Shown here one piece after another: positions 50,663 to 58,122 of a DNA stretch of 64,000 nucleotides (the first letter of the stretch is position 1; the number at the start of each line of letters is the position of its first letter). The DNA lies in the NCBI GenBank assembly GCA_023402175.1, contig JAEXCN010000143.1, forward strand, positions 52,209-116,208, in the 5' to 3' direction. The DNA comes from Pseudomonadota bacterium. Lineage in GTDB: Bacteria > Myxococcota_A > Polyangia > Polyangiales > Polyangiaceae. The translations under genes were made by a program, and so were the position numbers. The notes below the pieces were generated by a model. It worked only from the letters and a program-made list of their open reading frames with translations. It made no database searches and had not been told where the DNA came from.

Positions 50663-51649
50663 ATGCGCCGTTTTGGACTGATTGTCGGGTTCGTTGGTGC
50701 TCTTGCTTCCGCTATATCTGCCTGTGCCGAATCACCAGCCAAAGTTGATGGAACCAAACCCGCGGATCCGTGGCCTTGCCCGGTAGTGGCGGAGTGCTCG
50801 AACATCTACCCCGAGGGCCCTTTCTCACCCGTCTTCGAGACTCCGAGCTCCGTTGAGCTACAGGGCATGCAGGACGGTCAACTCGTCGGCTACGACGCAA
50901 TCTCCAAAAAGTTCATCGTCTATTCAGCTTCTGGCTACAGCGGATTACCCACAATCAGCGAACAGTACCGATTCGACACCAAATATGACCGCATCCTTTT
51001 CGAGGCGAATGGCTTGATTGTCGCCTGCGCGGGGGCGAAGTGCGATCTCTTCCCTGCGGACCAGCCAATCAAGCAGAAGCTTCCGATTGCTCACGTGCCC
51101 GATGAGGTGGTGGCTCAATCATCCAGTCGGGGCTGCGTGGGCGGCCAAGGAATCATGTGCTTCGATGAGGCATCGACGCAGTGGTCGTGGATGGTGCCGC
51201 CGGAAAGGCTCGAGGCGCCCATTGCCTTCTTTCTTCGGCTGGGTGACGCGGACTTCCTGGTGGTCGATACGAACGGCGCTAGCTGGCTCGCTACCGGCGA
51301 GAGTGTCCGGCGGTTCGACACGGGAGCTCACGAACCGCTGGTGGCACTCGCCCCAAGCAGCGCCGGCGAGCAACAGCAATGGATCGGCCGGACGCGAAGC
51401 GGTAACCTCGTCGTTGGCAGTTTGATGGGGGGCCGCGAGTGTACGGGGGTTCGTGCCGACGCGATCGGCTCCGGCCTATTCAAGCAGGCGGATACGCTCG
51501 TCATGTACGGCAAAGACTTTTGCAGCAAGCAATCGCTGCCGCCCAATACGAACGGTATTGCTTTTTCCCGTTGCGGCATCAACAGCACGACGCTTGCCTT
51601 CGACGCTCATCGCGTCTTCAGCACGGCTATTATCTGCGGAGTCGACTAG
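50663..51649 (+). CDS. Lipoprotein of unknown function, compositionally distinct
   Basis: A 328-residue lipoprotein (lipobox ISAC). The mature part contains two short Cys-bearing segments (WPCPVVAECSN, IVACAGAKC) and blade-like beta repeats, possibly a propeller (VGYDAISKKFIVYSA; WIGRTRSGNLVVGS). The third-position use of A and T is higher than in neighbours (ATT, TTT, AAA and TCA codons), so recent transfer is possible. It lies exactly between the two mirrored clusters, with 187 bases on its left and 258 bases on its right; the latter shows no clear gene. Confidence 0.7.
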   Translation: MRRFGLIVGFVGALASAISACAESPAKVDGTKPADPWPCPVVAECSNIYPEGPFSPVFETPSSVELQGMQDGQLVGYDAISKKFIVYSASGYSGLPTISEQYRFDTKYDRILFEANGLIVACAGAKCDLFPADQPIKQKLPIAHVPDEVVAQSSSRGCVGGQGIMCFDEASTQWSWMVPPERLEAPIAFFLRLGDADFLVVDTNGASWLATGESVRRFDTGAHEPLVALAPSSAGEQQQWIGRTRSGNLVVGSLMGGRECTGVRADAIGSGLFKQADTLVMYGKDFCSKQSLPPNTNGIAFSRCGINSTTLAFDAHRVFSTAIICGVD

Positions 51650-51907
51650 AAAGCGCTCGGCGTGCGTCGGCTGGGCGCGGCGGTTTTACTAGCGCTCCGG
51701 ATACCCGCCTTCGAGCGATCACGGGTGCGCGCCACAACTCGTTTGCAGTGGCGTTGTCGCAATGGTCTCATCACGCGCATGGCCTCTGAAGTCGCCGGCG
51801 AGCCCTGGGCACCGAAACAGCCAACACCTGCACGCCTCCCGCACCTTCCCCAAGATGCGCCTGACGTCAGGCTCCGACCGTGGGTGACGCCGCCGTGGTA
51901 GGCTCCT

Positions 51908-52879
51908 GTGAAATGGTTCCAGGCTTCCGCGCGCCGATGCTCGCCGGTGCTTGATCGGCCGATGCTGCTCGAGTGGACGGTTCCTCCAGAGTGTCCGAAG
52001 GAGCATGTCGTGATGTCGCATCTGGCATCCCTCGTCAGCGCGGCGCTGGTGCAGCAACCGCTCTCCGTTCGCGCCCGCGTGGTCGATGGCACGCGCCGAC
52101 GCTATCGTCTCGAGCTCCGCGTCGGATCAAAGGACGAGGAACCCCGCATCATCGAGAACGACGATTGCCAGAAGCTCGCCGAGGCGACGGCGATCATCGT
52201 ATCGCTCGATCTGCAGTCGCGAGCACGAAGCGAGCGTAGCGCGACGGAGGCGCGCACAGGCGAGACGCCCCCGAGCGACGTGCGTTCCTTCGGTACGCCT
52301 CAACCGTCGGCGCCTCCTCGGATGACGCGCTCGACCGCGCGAGACGCGCAAACCCGCGAGCGAGGCAACCGTCTCCACGGCGGCCTCGGAGTCGAGCTGT
52401 CGGGGGATACCGGAACGTTCCCGAAGCTCGCCTGGGGTGGTGGCGTCCGCGGGTTCCTCGCCTACGGTGCATTTCGTGGCGAGCTTGGCGCCACCCTCTG
52501 GCCGCGAAGCGAGACGACTCGCGCCACGCCACTGGGCGGCGGGGCGTCGGTTTCGCTGCGCACGCTCGCACTTGGGGGGTGTATGGTATGGCCGCCGTCG
52601 CTCGAACTGTCGGGCTGTATCCGCCTCGAAGGTGGGAGCATGCATGCGACGGGCTTCGGGATCAGCCGTCCGTCGTGGTCGGATGGACTATGGCTCGCGG
52701 GTTTCGTCGGCATCGCAGCGCGTCCCTTCAGGTGGGGCGCGCTCTCGCCACGTGCGAACGTCGAGCTGGGTACCCCGCTGAATTACTCGGCTGTGGAGAT
52801 CGAGCGAGTTGGCCGCGTCTTCACGCCCTCCCCGCTGCTCCTCCGCTTTGGCGTCTGCGTCGAAACCAACCTCTTCTGA
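51908..52879 (+). CDS. Outer-membrane-barrel-like protein, right cluster (no signal peptide seen)
   Basis: A 323-residue paralogue of the protein at 49336. It shares the small N-terminal domain (LLEWTVPPECPKE; RYRLELRV; DDCQKLAEATAIIVSLDL) and the amphipathic C-terminal half (GGLGVELSGD and on, ending LRFGVCVETNLF). Unlike its paralogue it has no signal peptide: the first possible start is GTG 51908 and an in-frame TAG at 51899 prevents extension. A hydrophobic stretch (RRLGAAVLLALRIPAF) is encoded in the same frame before that stop, from 51662. It may therefore be a decayed copy, or use another start that I cannot see. Confidence 0.6.
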   Translation: MKWFQASARRCSPVLDRPMLLEWTVPPECPKEHVVMSHLASLVSAALVQQPLSVRARVVDGTRRRYRLELRVGSKDEEPRIIENDDCQKLAEATAIIVSLDLQSRARSERSATEARTGETPPSDVRSFGTPQPSAPPRMTRSTARDAQTRERGNRLHGGLGVELSGDTGTFPKLAWGGGVRGFLAYGAFRGELGATLWPRSETTRATPLGGGASVSLRTLALGGCMVWPPSLELSGCIRLEGGSMHATGFGISRPSWSDGLWLAGFVGIAARPFRWGALSPRANVELGTPLNYSAVEIERVGRVFTPSPLLLRFGVCVETNLF

Positions 52880-52899
52880 CTCACCCGAGACCGACGCTC

Positions 52900-52920
52900 A
52901 AGCCCGTCGCGGCTTTTTTT
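52900..52920 (+). terminator. Probable rho-independent terminator after the right barrel gene
   Basis: AAGCC and GGCTT form a short stem around CGTCGC, followed directly by a run of seven T residues. It is 21 bases after the barrel gene stop. It would separate that gene from the sigma gene, which then needs its own promoter. Confidence 0.5.
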
Positions 52921-52975
52921 GGGGCCGGTGAAGAAAGATGGAAGGTTCGCACGCGCTCTTGCACTCATCCTGGGC

Positions 52976-53554
52976 ATGAAGGAGGCGCTGCTGACACTAC
53001 CGTTGCTCCGGACGATGGCATCGGCACCGCCTGTCGACGACCACGAAGCCAAAGGCATCGCATCCTCGGAGGAGATCTACGACCGGCACGTCGTCTTCGT
53101 GTGGCGCACGCTTCGCGCCCTCGGCATCTCGGGCAATGCGCTCGAGGATGCCGTGCAGGATGTCTTCGTCGTCGTTCATCACAGCCTCGCCTCGTTCGAG
53201 GGCCGCGCGCGGGTCACCACGTGGCTCTTCGAGATCGCGCGACGGGTTGCGAGCAACTACCGCCGTTCGCGACCTCCGAGCGAGGAGCTTTCGGCCGTGG
53301 AGGATCTCCGCGATCCCCGCCCGACGCCGTTCGACGAGGCCGCGGCGACTGAGGCGGTGCAGATGCTCGAGCAAATCATCGAGCGTCTCGGCGAGAAGTA
53401 TCGCGTCTGCTTCGTGCTCATCGAGCTCGAGCAGATGTCGGCCGAAGAGGTGGCGTCGGTCCTGGGCATCAACGTGAACACCGTCTACTCGCGCCTTCAC
53501 CGCGCCCGTCTCGAATTCGACCGACTCGTCGCCCGGTATGGAGTCGACCTATGA
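52976..53554 (+). CDS. ECF sigma factor, right cluster
   Basis: A 192-residue ECF sigma factor, paralogue of the one at 48643. Region 2 has DRHVVFVWRTLRALGI, ALEDAVQDVFVVVHHSL and VTTWLFEIARRVASNYRR; region 4 has IIERLGEKYRVCFVLIELE and SAEEVASVLGINVNTVYSRLHRA. The start is unsure: ATG 52976 was chosen; ATG 53015 or a TTG at 52919 are possible, and none has a good ribosome-binding site. The stop overlaps the anti-sigma-like gene start (ATGA). Confidence 0.85.
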   Translation: MKEALLTLPLLRTMASAPPVDDHEAKGIASSEEIYDRHVVFVWRTLRALGISGNALEDAVQDVFVVVHHSLASFEGRARVTTWLFEIARRVASNYRRSRPPSEELSAVEDLRDPRPTPFDEAAATEAVQMLEQIIERLGEKYRVCFVLIELEQMSAEEVASVLGINVNTVYSRLHRARLEFDRLVARYGVDL

Positions 53555-54405
53555 GAGATCTCTCTCCCAAATCCGTAGCTCTTCTCGACACTGCACGTGA
53601 CGGATTCGCTCCAAGCACCGCCGCGCGCATGCGCATGCGCGGGGCGTTTCTCGCGCGCGTAGCAGGCGCGAGCGGCGCCCCGAATTCGGCGGACGGCGTA
53701 GGCGCGAGCCCCGGCGACGGTCGCGCGCCGGAGTCGGGCAGACGCCTCGCGGTTCGTGCGAATGCCGGCATGCTCCTCGTGGGACTTCTCGTAGTGCTCG
53801 CGGGCAGCACGTTTGCGGTGATGCGGAGCCGGACACCCGCGCATGCCTCCGCGCCCTCTTCTGTCGTCGTCGGCGGCGCCAGCGGCCCCGGCGCAAGCAC
53901 CGACACCATCGAGCCCGCACCGGCTGTCTCTCCGCACGTGTTGCCGGACGTGTTGCCGGACGTGTTGCCGGAGGCGTCGCCTATCATCCCGCCGAACACG
54001 CCCGTAGCTCGCGACCCAGGAGTCAGGTCGCGACGCCTGCAAGTCGTCGCCGAGCGGACGCCTGCGCCCGCACCACCGCCGGTGCCGACGGCGGCGGGCG
54101 GAGAAACGGACAACGCAGGAGACGTGGATTCGCTGGAAGCCGAGATGCGCTTCGTGCGTGAGGCACAGGCTGCGCTCAGGGCCGGTGATCTCGAGCGCGC
54201 GCGCCGCGTCGTGGATGCGCATGCGAGTGCATACCCGGCTGGCGTGCTCCGCGAGGAACGACTCGTGCTCAGCGTCCTTCTTCTCTGCGCCGAAGGTCGG
54301 ATTGATCGTGCTCGTCGCACGGCGGAGGAGCTGGTGCTGGCCCATCCGCGCTCGTCTCACCTCGAGCCACTGCGTACCTCGTGCGCCGGTTCGGTCGTGC
54401 CCTGA
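53551..54405 (+). CDS. Single-pass anti-sigma-like protein, right cluster
   Basis: A 284-residue protein with cytosolic N-terminus (about 1-70, no zinc finger), one membrane helix (about 73-90, GMLLVGLLVVLAGSTFAV), a Ser/Pro/Ala linker that includes tandem VLPD units, and a C-terminal helical domain (about 190-280; LEAEMRFVREAQAALRAGD; ALRAGDLERARRVVD) matching that of the left-cluster protein. The shared design suggests a sigma regulator that listens to the periplasm. Confidence 0.72.
   Translation: MRDLSPKSVALLDTARDGFAPSTAARMRMRGAFLARVAGASGAPNSADGVGASPGDGRAPESGRRLAVRANAGMLLVGLLVVLAGSTFAVMRSRTPAHASAPSSVVVGGASGPGASTDTIEPAPAVSPHVLPDVLPDVLPEASPIIPPNTPVARDPGVRSRRLQVVAERTPAPAPPPVPTAAGGETDNAGDVDSLEAEMRFVREAQAALRAGDLERARRVVDAHASAYPAGVLREERLVLSVLLLCAEGRIDRARRTAEELVLAHPRSSHLEPLRTSCAGSVVP
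53938..53973 (+). repeat. Three tandem 12-bp units inside the right anti-sigma-like gene
   Basis: GTGTTGCCGGAC is repeated at 53938, 53950 and 53962 (the last base differs), encoding VLPD, VLPD, VLPE in the periplasmic linker. The unit length keeps the frame. Confidence 0.8.
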
Positions 54406-54434
54406 GACCTACCTGCCGAACCAGGGATATCGAC

Positions 54435-55643
54435 ATGCCGAAGACCATTGCGAACCGAAGACTTCGCGGCGCACTGCCAATGATCACGTTCTCCGTCATC
54501 GGGACGGTCGCGTGTGCAGGGACGATGAGCGTTGGCACCGAAGATCGACCTCTGCTCGAAGCAGGAACCGCGACGCCGCTCGTCCCGGTCGCCGACGAGG
54601 CCGGCACCTCCCCCGACGCAGTAGCACCGCCGTTCGAAACACTGAAGGCGTGCGTCGGAACGGAATGCACCTGGCCTCTCGCGACATGTGGCGACGGCGC
54701 GGTCGCGCGCTGCAACGTCGACCTTCTCAGCGACAACGACAATTGCGGAGCGTGCGGCCACAAATGCAAAACGTACATACCGCTCGACCTCGAAACCAAA
54801 TGCTCCGACGGCAAGTGCACGCCATTTTGCATGACCGCCGGTCTTCTGGACTGCAACGGCCTCATCGACGACGGGTGTGAAGTCGACAGCAGCTCCGACC
54901 CGAACAACTGCGGATCTTGCGGCAACAAGTGCCCATCCGGCCAGCCCTGCTACGACGGCGCGTGCGGCTGCCCATCGGGATATGCGCTGTGCGACGGCCA
55001 GTGCACCAACATCGCACAGGACAACCAACACTGCGGTGCGTGTGGAAGCGAGTGCCCGTGGGTCGATGCCCCTTGTGGTTCGAAGGACCTGCCTCCCAAC
55101 ACCTATACCAATTGCAACAACGGCCAGTGCGCACAGTTCGTTTGCTACTCCGGATACGCCGACTGCAACGGCGACATGAAACACGGATGTGACTCCACCG
55201 ATGGGTGCGAGGCCAATCTCTACGAGGACCCGAACAACTGCGGGCAATGCGGAAACAAGTGCGCCCCCGGACAGTATTGCCGAGCGCTCAACGACGGCCC
55301 GCCGGAGTGCATCTGCCATTCCGGCGAGACGGCTTGCGGTGACCTGAACCATCTCACGTGTGCGGATCTCGCCAACGATCCCAACAACTGCGGTGCGTGC
55401 GACCACGCCTGCCCGACCAAGCCGAACGCCGTCGCCGTCTGCCGAAGCGGGGTCTGTGGACTCGAATGCCCGCCGAACAGGGCCGACTGCAATGGCGACT
55501 GGGCAGACGGTTGCGAGGTCGACTTGCTTTCGAACATGAATCATTGCGGCGCGTGCGGCCGCGCCTGTGACTCCGATGCGGGGCAACCATGCATCAACGG
55601 CAAGTGCCTCATGGTCGAGTGCGAAGGCGGAGTACCTCACTGA
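54435..55643 (+). CDS. Cys-rich NCGACG-repeat lipoprotein, right cluster
   Basis: A 402-residue lipoprotein (lipobox GTVAC) with the same chain of Cys-rich repeats as its paralogue at 46501 (DNCGACGHKC, NNCGSCGNKC, QHCGACGSEC, NNCGQCGNKC, NNCGACDHAC, NHCGACGRAC), and the same C-terminus GQPCINGKCLMVEC. The repeats match one by one in order, so the two arose by duplication of the whole gene. Its stop overlaps the next start (TGATG). Confidence 0.85.
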   Translation: MPKTIANRRLRGALPMITFSVIGTVACAGTMSVGTEDRPLLEAGTATPLVPVADEAGTSPDAVAPPFETLKACVGTECTWPLATCGDGAVARCNVDLLSDNDNCGACGHKCKTYIPLDLETKCSDGKCTPFCMTAGLLDCNGLIDDGCEVDSSSDPNNCGSCGNKCPSGQPCYDGACGCPSGYALCDGQCTNIAQDNQHCGACGSECPWVDAPCGSKDLPPNTYTNCNNGQCAQFVCYSGYADCNGDMKHGCDSTDGCEANLYEDPNNCGQCGNKCAPGQYCRALNDGPPECICHSGETACGDLNHLTCADLANDPNNCGACDHACPTKPNAVAVCRSGVCGLECPPNRADCNGDWADGCEVDLLSNMNHCGACGRACDSDAGQPCINGKCLMVECEGGVPH

Positions 55644-56887
55644 TGCAACGCACGCGAATCAGGTCGACCTCGAACGTCTCGTCGATGAAGATCTCGCGCG
55701 CCACGGTCGTGGCAACGCTCGCGGCCTTCGCGGTAACCGCGACCGCGATAGCTTGCGCGCAGGCCGACTCCGCCCCGGAGGGCAGCGACCTCGATGGACC
55801 GGGGAGCGAAGTGCCGGAGGCGGGCGTGAAGGACGCAGATGCGCTGCCCGACGCCGAATGCGAGACATCTGACTCCTCCCGTTGCACGACGACGCCCGAT
55901 CCGTGCGAGAGCGTCGACTGGTGCCCCGTGCAGACCCCCGCAGATCCACGGCGCGCGTTCACGTCGGTCTGGGGAACGAGCAAGGACGATGTCTGGGCGG
56001 TAGGCTCCGCGGGGACCGTCCTCCACTTCGACGGAGCCGCTTGGACGACTCCGTCCGTCGAGACCACCCGAACGCTCTCCTCCGTGGGCGGGAGCGGGCC
56101 CGACGACGTGTGGATCGTAGGTACGTACGGGACGGTCTATCACGGCCCCGGATTCGACGGCGGCACCGCTAATTGGCAATCGGTGCCGATCGTCCCGTAT
56201 ACGGGCGCGCCCGAGAAGCTGCTCTCTGCCGTGTGGAGTGCTTCACCGGACGACATCTGGATCACGGGTGAGTCGCTCAGGATTCCCGGCCTGCCGAGAG
56301 CGGCAACGCAGTACAGAAAGAAGAGCTTCGTCGACGGCGGCCTCGGATGGGACGCCATCTCTCCGTGCGCTTCCTGCGGGTTCATGGGAAGTGTCTGGGC
56401 GGCGAGCGCGAGCGACGTATGGTCGGTGGGCGAAGGCGGCAGGACGTTCCACACGACCCAGGCTCGACTGGCCGACGGGGGCGTCGGCGGAGGAGGAGAC
56501 GCCGCCGCGCCGGGTTGGTTCGCAGTCGACAGTCGATCGACGCAGGATCTGCTCGCTGTCTGGGGCAGCAGCAACGACGACGTCTGGACGGTCGGCCGCC
56601 GCGGAACCATCCGGCACTGGGTCGCGGGCGCATCCGCCTGGGAGATCGTGGCCACGGGGACGACGGAGGACCTACGCGGCATCTGGGGCAGCTCGAAGGA
56701 CGATATATGGGTCGTCGGCGAGTACGGAACGATTCTCCACTTCGACGGCACGACCTGGCAGTCCTCGAAGGCAGCGTTTCCCGTCGGTATCAAGCCGCAC
56801 CTCTACGGCGTCTGGGGCAGCGCCAAAAACGACGTATGGGTCGTCGGCGTGGGCATTGTCCTGCACTTCACCGGAGCGAAGAATTGA
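55643..56887 (+). CDS. VWG..DVW-type beta-propeller lipoprotein, right cluster, first
   Basis: A 414-residue lipoprotein (lipobox AIAC) with a Cys segment (CESVDWCPVQT) and about six blades such as VWGTSKDDVWAVGSAGTVLHF and IWGSSKDDIWVVGEYGTILHF. It is the paralogue of the gene at 45335, including the last blade (HLYGVWGSAKNDVWVVGVG). Start ATG 55643 shares one base with the upstream stop; ATG 55685 is an alternative. Confidence 0.85.
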   Translation: MQRTRIRSTSNVSSMKISRATVVATLAAFAVTATAIACAQADSAPEGSDLDGPGSEVPEAGVKDADALPDAECETSDSSRCTTTPDPCESVDWCPVQTPADPRRAFTSVWGTSKDDVWAVGSAGTVLHFDGAAWTTPSVETTRTLSSVGGSGPDDVWIVGTYGTVYHGPGFDGGTANWQSVPIVPYTGAPEKLLSAVWSASPDDIWITGESLRIPGLPRAATQYRKKSFVDGGLGWDAISPCASCGFMGSVWAASASDVWSVGEGGRTFHTTQARLADGGVGGGGDAAAPGWFAVDSRSTQDLLAVWGSSNDDVWTVGRRGTIRHWVAGASAWEIVATGTTEDLRGIWGSSKDDIWVVGEYGTILHFDGTTWQSSKAAFPVGIKPHLYGVWGSAKNDVWVVGVGIVLHFTGAKN

Positions 56888-58122
56888 GCCTCTCCGTCAA
56901 CACAAGGGCTGCCGCCTTCGCTCTCGCTGCCATCTGCGCGACCGCCGTCGCGTGCGCCGGCTCCGACGAAAAACACGACCTCTCCGATCTCGAAGACGGC
57001 GACGCGGGGGCCCCGACCGACGCCTCGACGCAAGCCCCGCCGTCGAGCAGCGCGACGGACGCGGGCCCCGATGGCACGTTGCCCGACGACGCCGGAGACG
57101 CCGGGCCGATGAAGGTCTGCACGGTCCACGGTTGGTGTCACACCGAGCTGCCGCCGAGCCAGACGCTTCGCGGCGTGTGGGGTGACGGCACGGGCATCGT
57201 GTGGACAGTCAGCGAAGAGGGAAACATCCTTCGCTGGGACGGAACGAGTTGGTCGATCGTCCACACCGGCGCGGGCAAGCACCTCGCGATCTGGGGCAGC
57301 AGCCCCACGGACATCTGGGTCGGCGGGACGAACGGGCTGTTCCACGGAACCGGCGCCACTTCGGCGACGCTTTCGTGGACCCAGCTCGCGACCGACGGCA
57401 ACCTGCCGATTCTCTCGATCTGGGGAAGCTCCGCGAACGACGTTTGGGCCGTCGGCAACAACGGCAAGGCGAGCAAGGTGCTCCACTACGACGGCGCGCC
57501 TGCGGACCCGTCCGCATCCGGATGGTCCGTCCACCCGGTGTCGGCGAGCATCGTCGGACAACTCGTCAAGGTCTGGGGCTACGGCGCGACGAACGTCTGG
57601 ATTGCGGGCTCGGTCAGCGTCGGCTGGGGGGACAATCCCGTCATCTGGCACCTCTCACCCGACGACGACGGAGTGCCGACGTTCCAGAAGTACGAGTCGT
57701 TGGACTACTACGCGAGCAACAAGCCCTCGGGAGGTGTCACGTCGGCCCCGAACGACGTCATCTGGTTCGGGACGTCCTACGGAAGCCCGTACATGCTCCG
57801 AGGGACGCGAAACGAGAGCACCGAGCCGTTCGAGTGGACGGACATCTTGGCGTGGAGCGTTCCGAAATCGCACTGGACGTGCGGGAGTCTCGTTCACCAC
57901 GGCGTCCTCGCGTTCGGTCCGAACAATCTCTGGACGTACGGAGAGTACGGACGACTCTGCCACTTCGACGGCACTCGCTGGGATCTCGCTGCCGTGTCGA
58001 TCGATGGCTTGCCGATCACGAACGAGTTCTGGGACGCGTGGGCCCCGATCGGCGACGCGAGCCAGATGTGGGTCGTCGGAGAAGATATTGCCATCCGTAA
58101 ACAAGCAACGGGCGAGCAATGA
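56884..58122 (+). CDS. VWG..DVW-type beta-propeller lipoprotein, right cluster, second
   Basis: A 412-residue lipoprotein (lipobox VAC, after AAAFALAAICATA) with an Asp/Ala-rich leader and about six blades (VWGDGTGIVWTVSEEGNIL; IWGSSANDVWAVGNNGKAS). It occupies the place of the RCC1 protein in the left cluster but is a different propeller. The TTG start overlaps the preceding stop (TTGA), with GGAG ten bases upstream. Its stop overlaps the IgGFc-like gene (ATGA). Confidence 0.82.
   Translation: MSLSVNTRAAAFALAAICATAVACAGSDEKHDLSDLEDGDAGAPTDASTQAPPSSSATDAGPDGTLPDDAGDAGPMKVCTVHGWCHTELPPSQTLRGVWGDGTGIVWTVSEEGNILRWDGTSWSIVHTGAGKHLAIWGSSPTDIWVGGTNGLFHGTGATSATLSWTQLATDGNLPILSIWGSSANDVWAVGNNGKASKVLHYDGAPADPSASGWSVHPVSASIVGQLVKVWGYGATNVWIAGSVSVGWGDNPVIWHLSPDDDGVPTFQKYESLDYYASNKPSGGVTSAPNDVIWFGTSYGSPYMLRGTRNESTEPFEWTDILAWSVPKSHWTCGSLVHHGVLAFGPNNLWTYGEYGRLCHFDGTRWDLAAVSIDGLPITNEFWDAWAPIGDASQMWVVGEDIAIRKQATGEQ

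Noticed and set aside
46501..55643. Reading the Cys-rich proteins as tryptophan synthase alpha chains
   Set aside because: Such labels appear for similar proteins in databases, but the sequences are secreted Cys-rich repeats with no TIM-barrel or TrpA motif.
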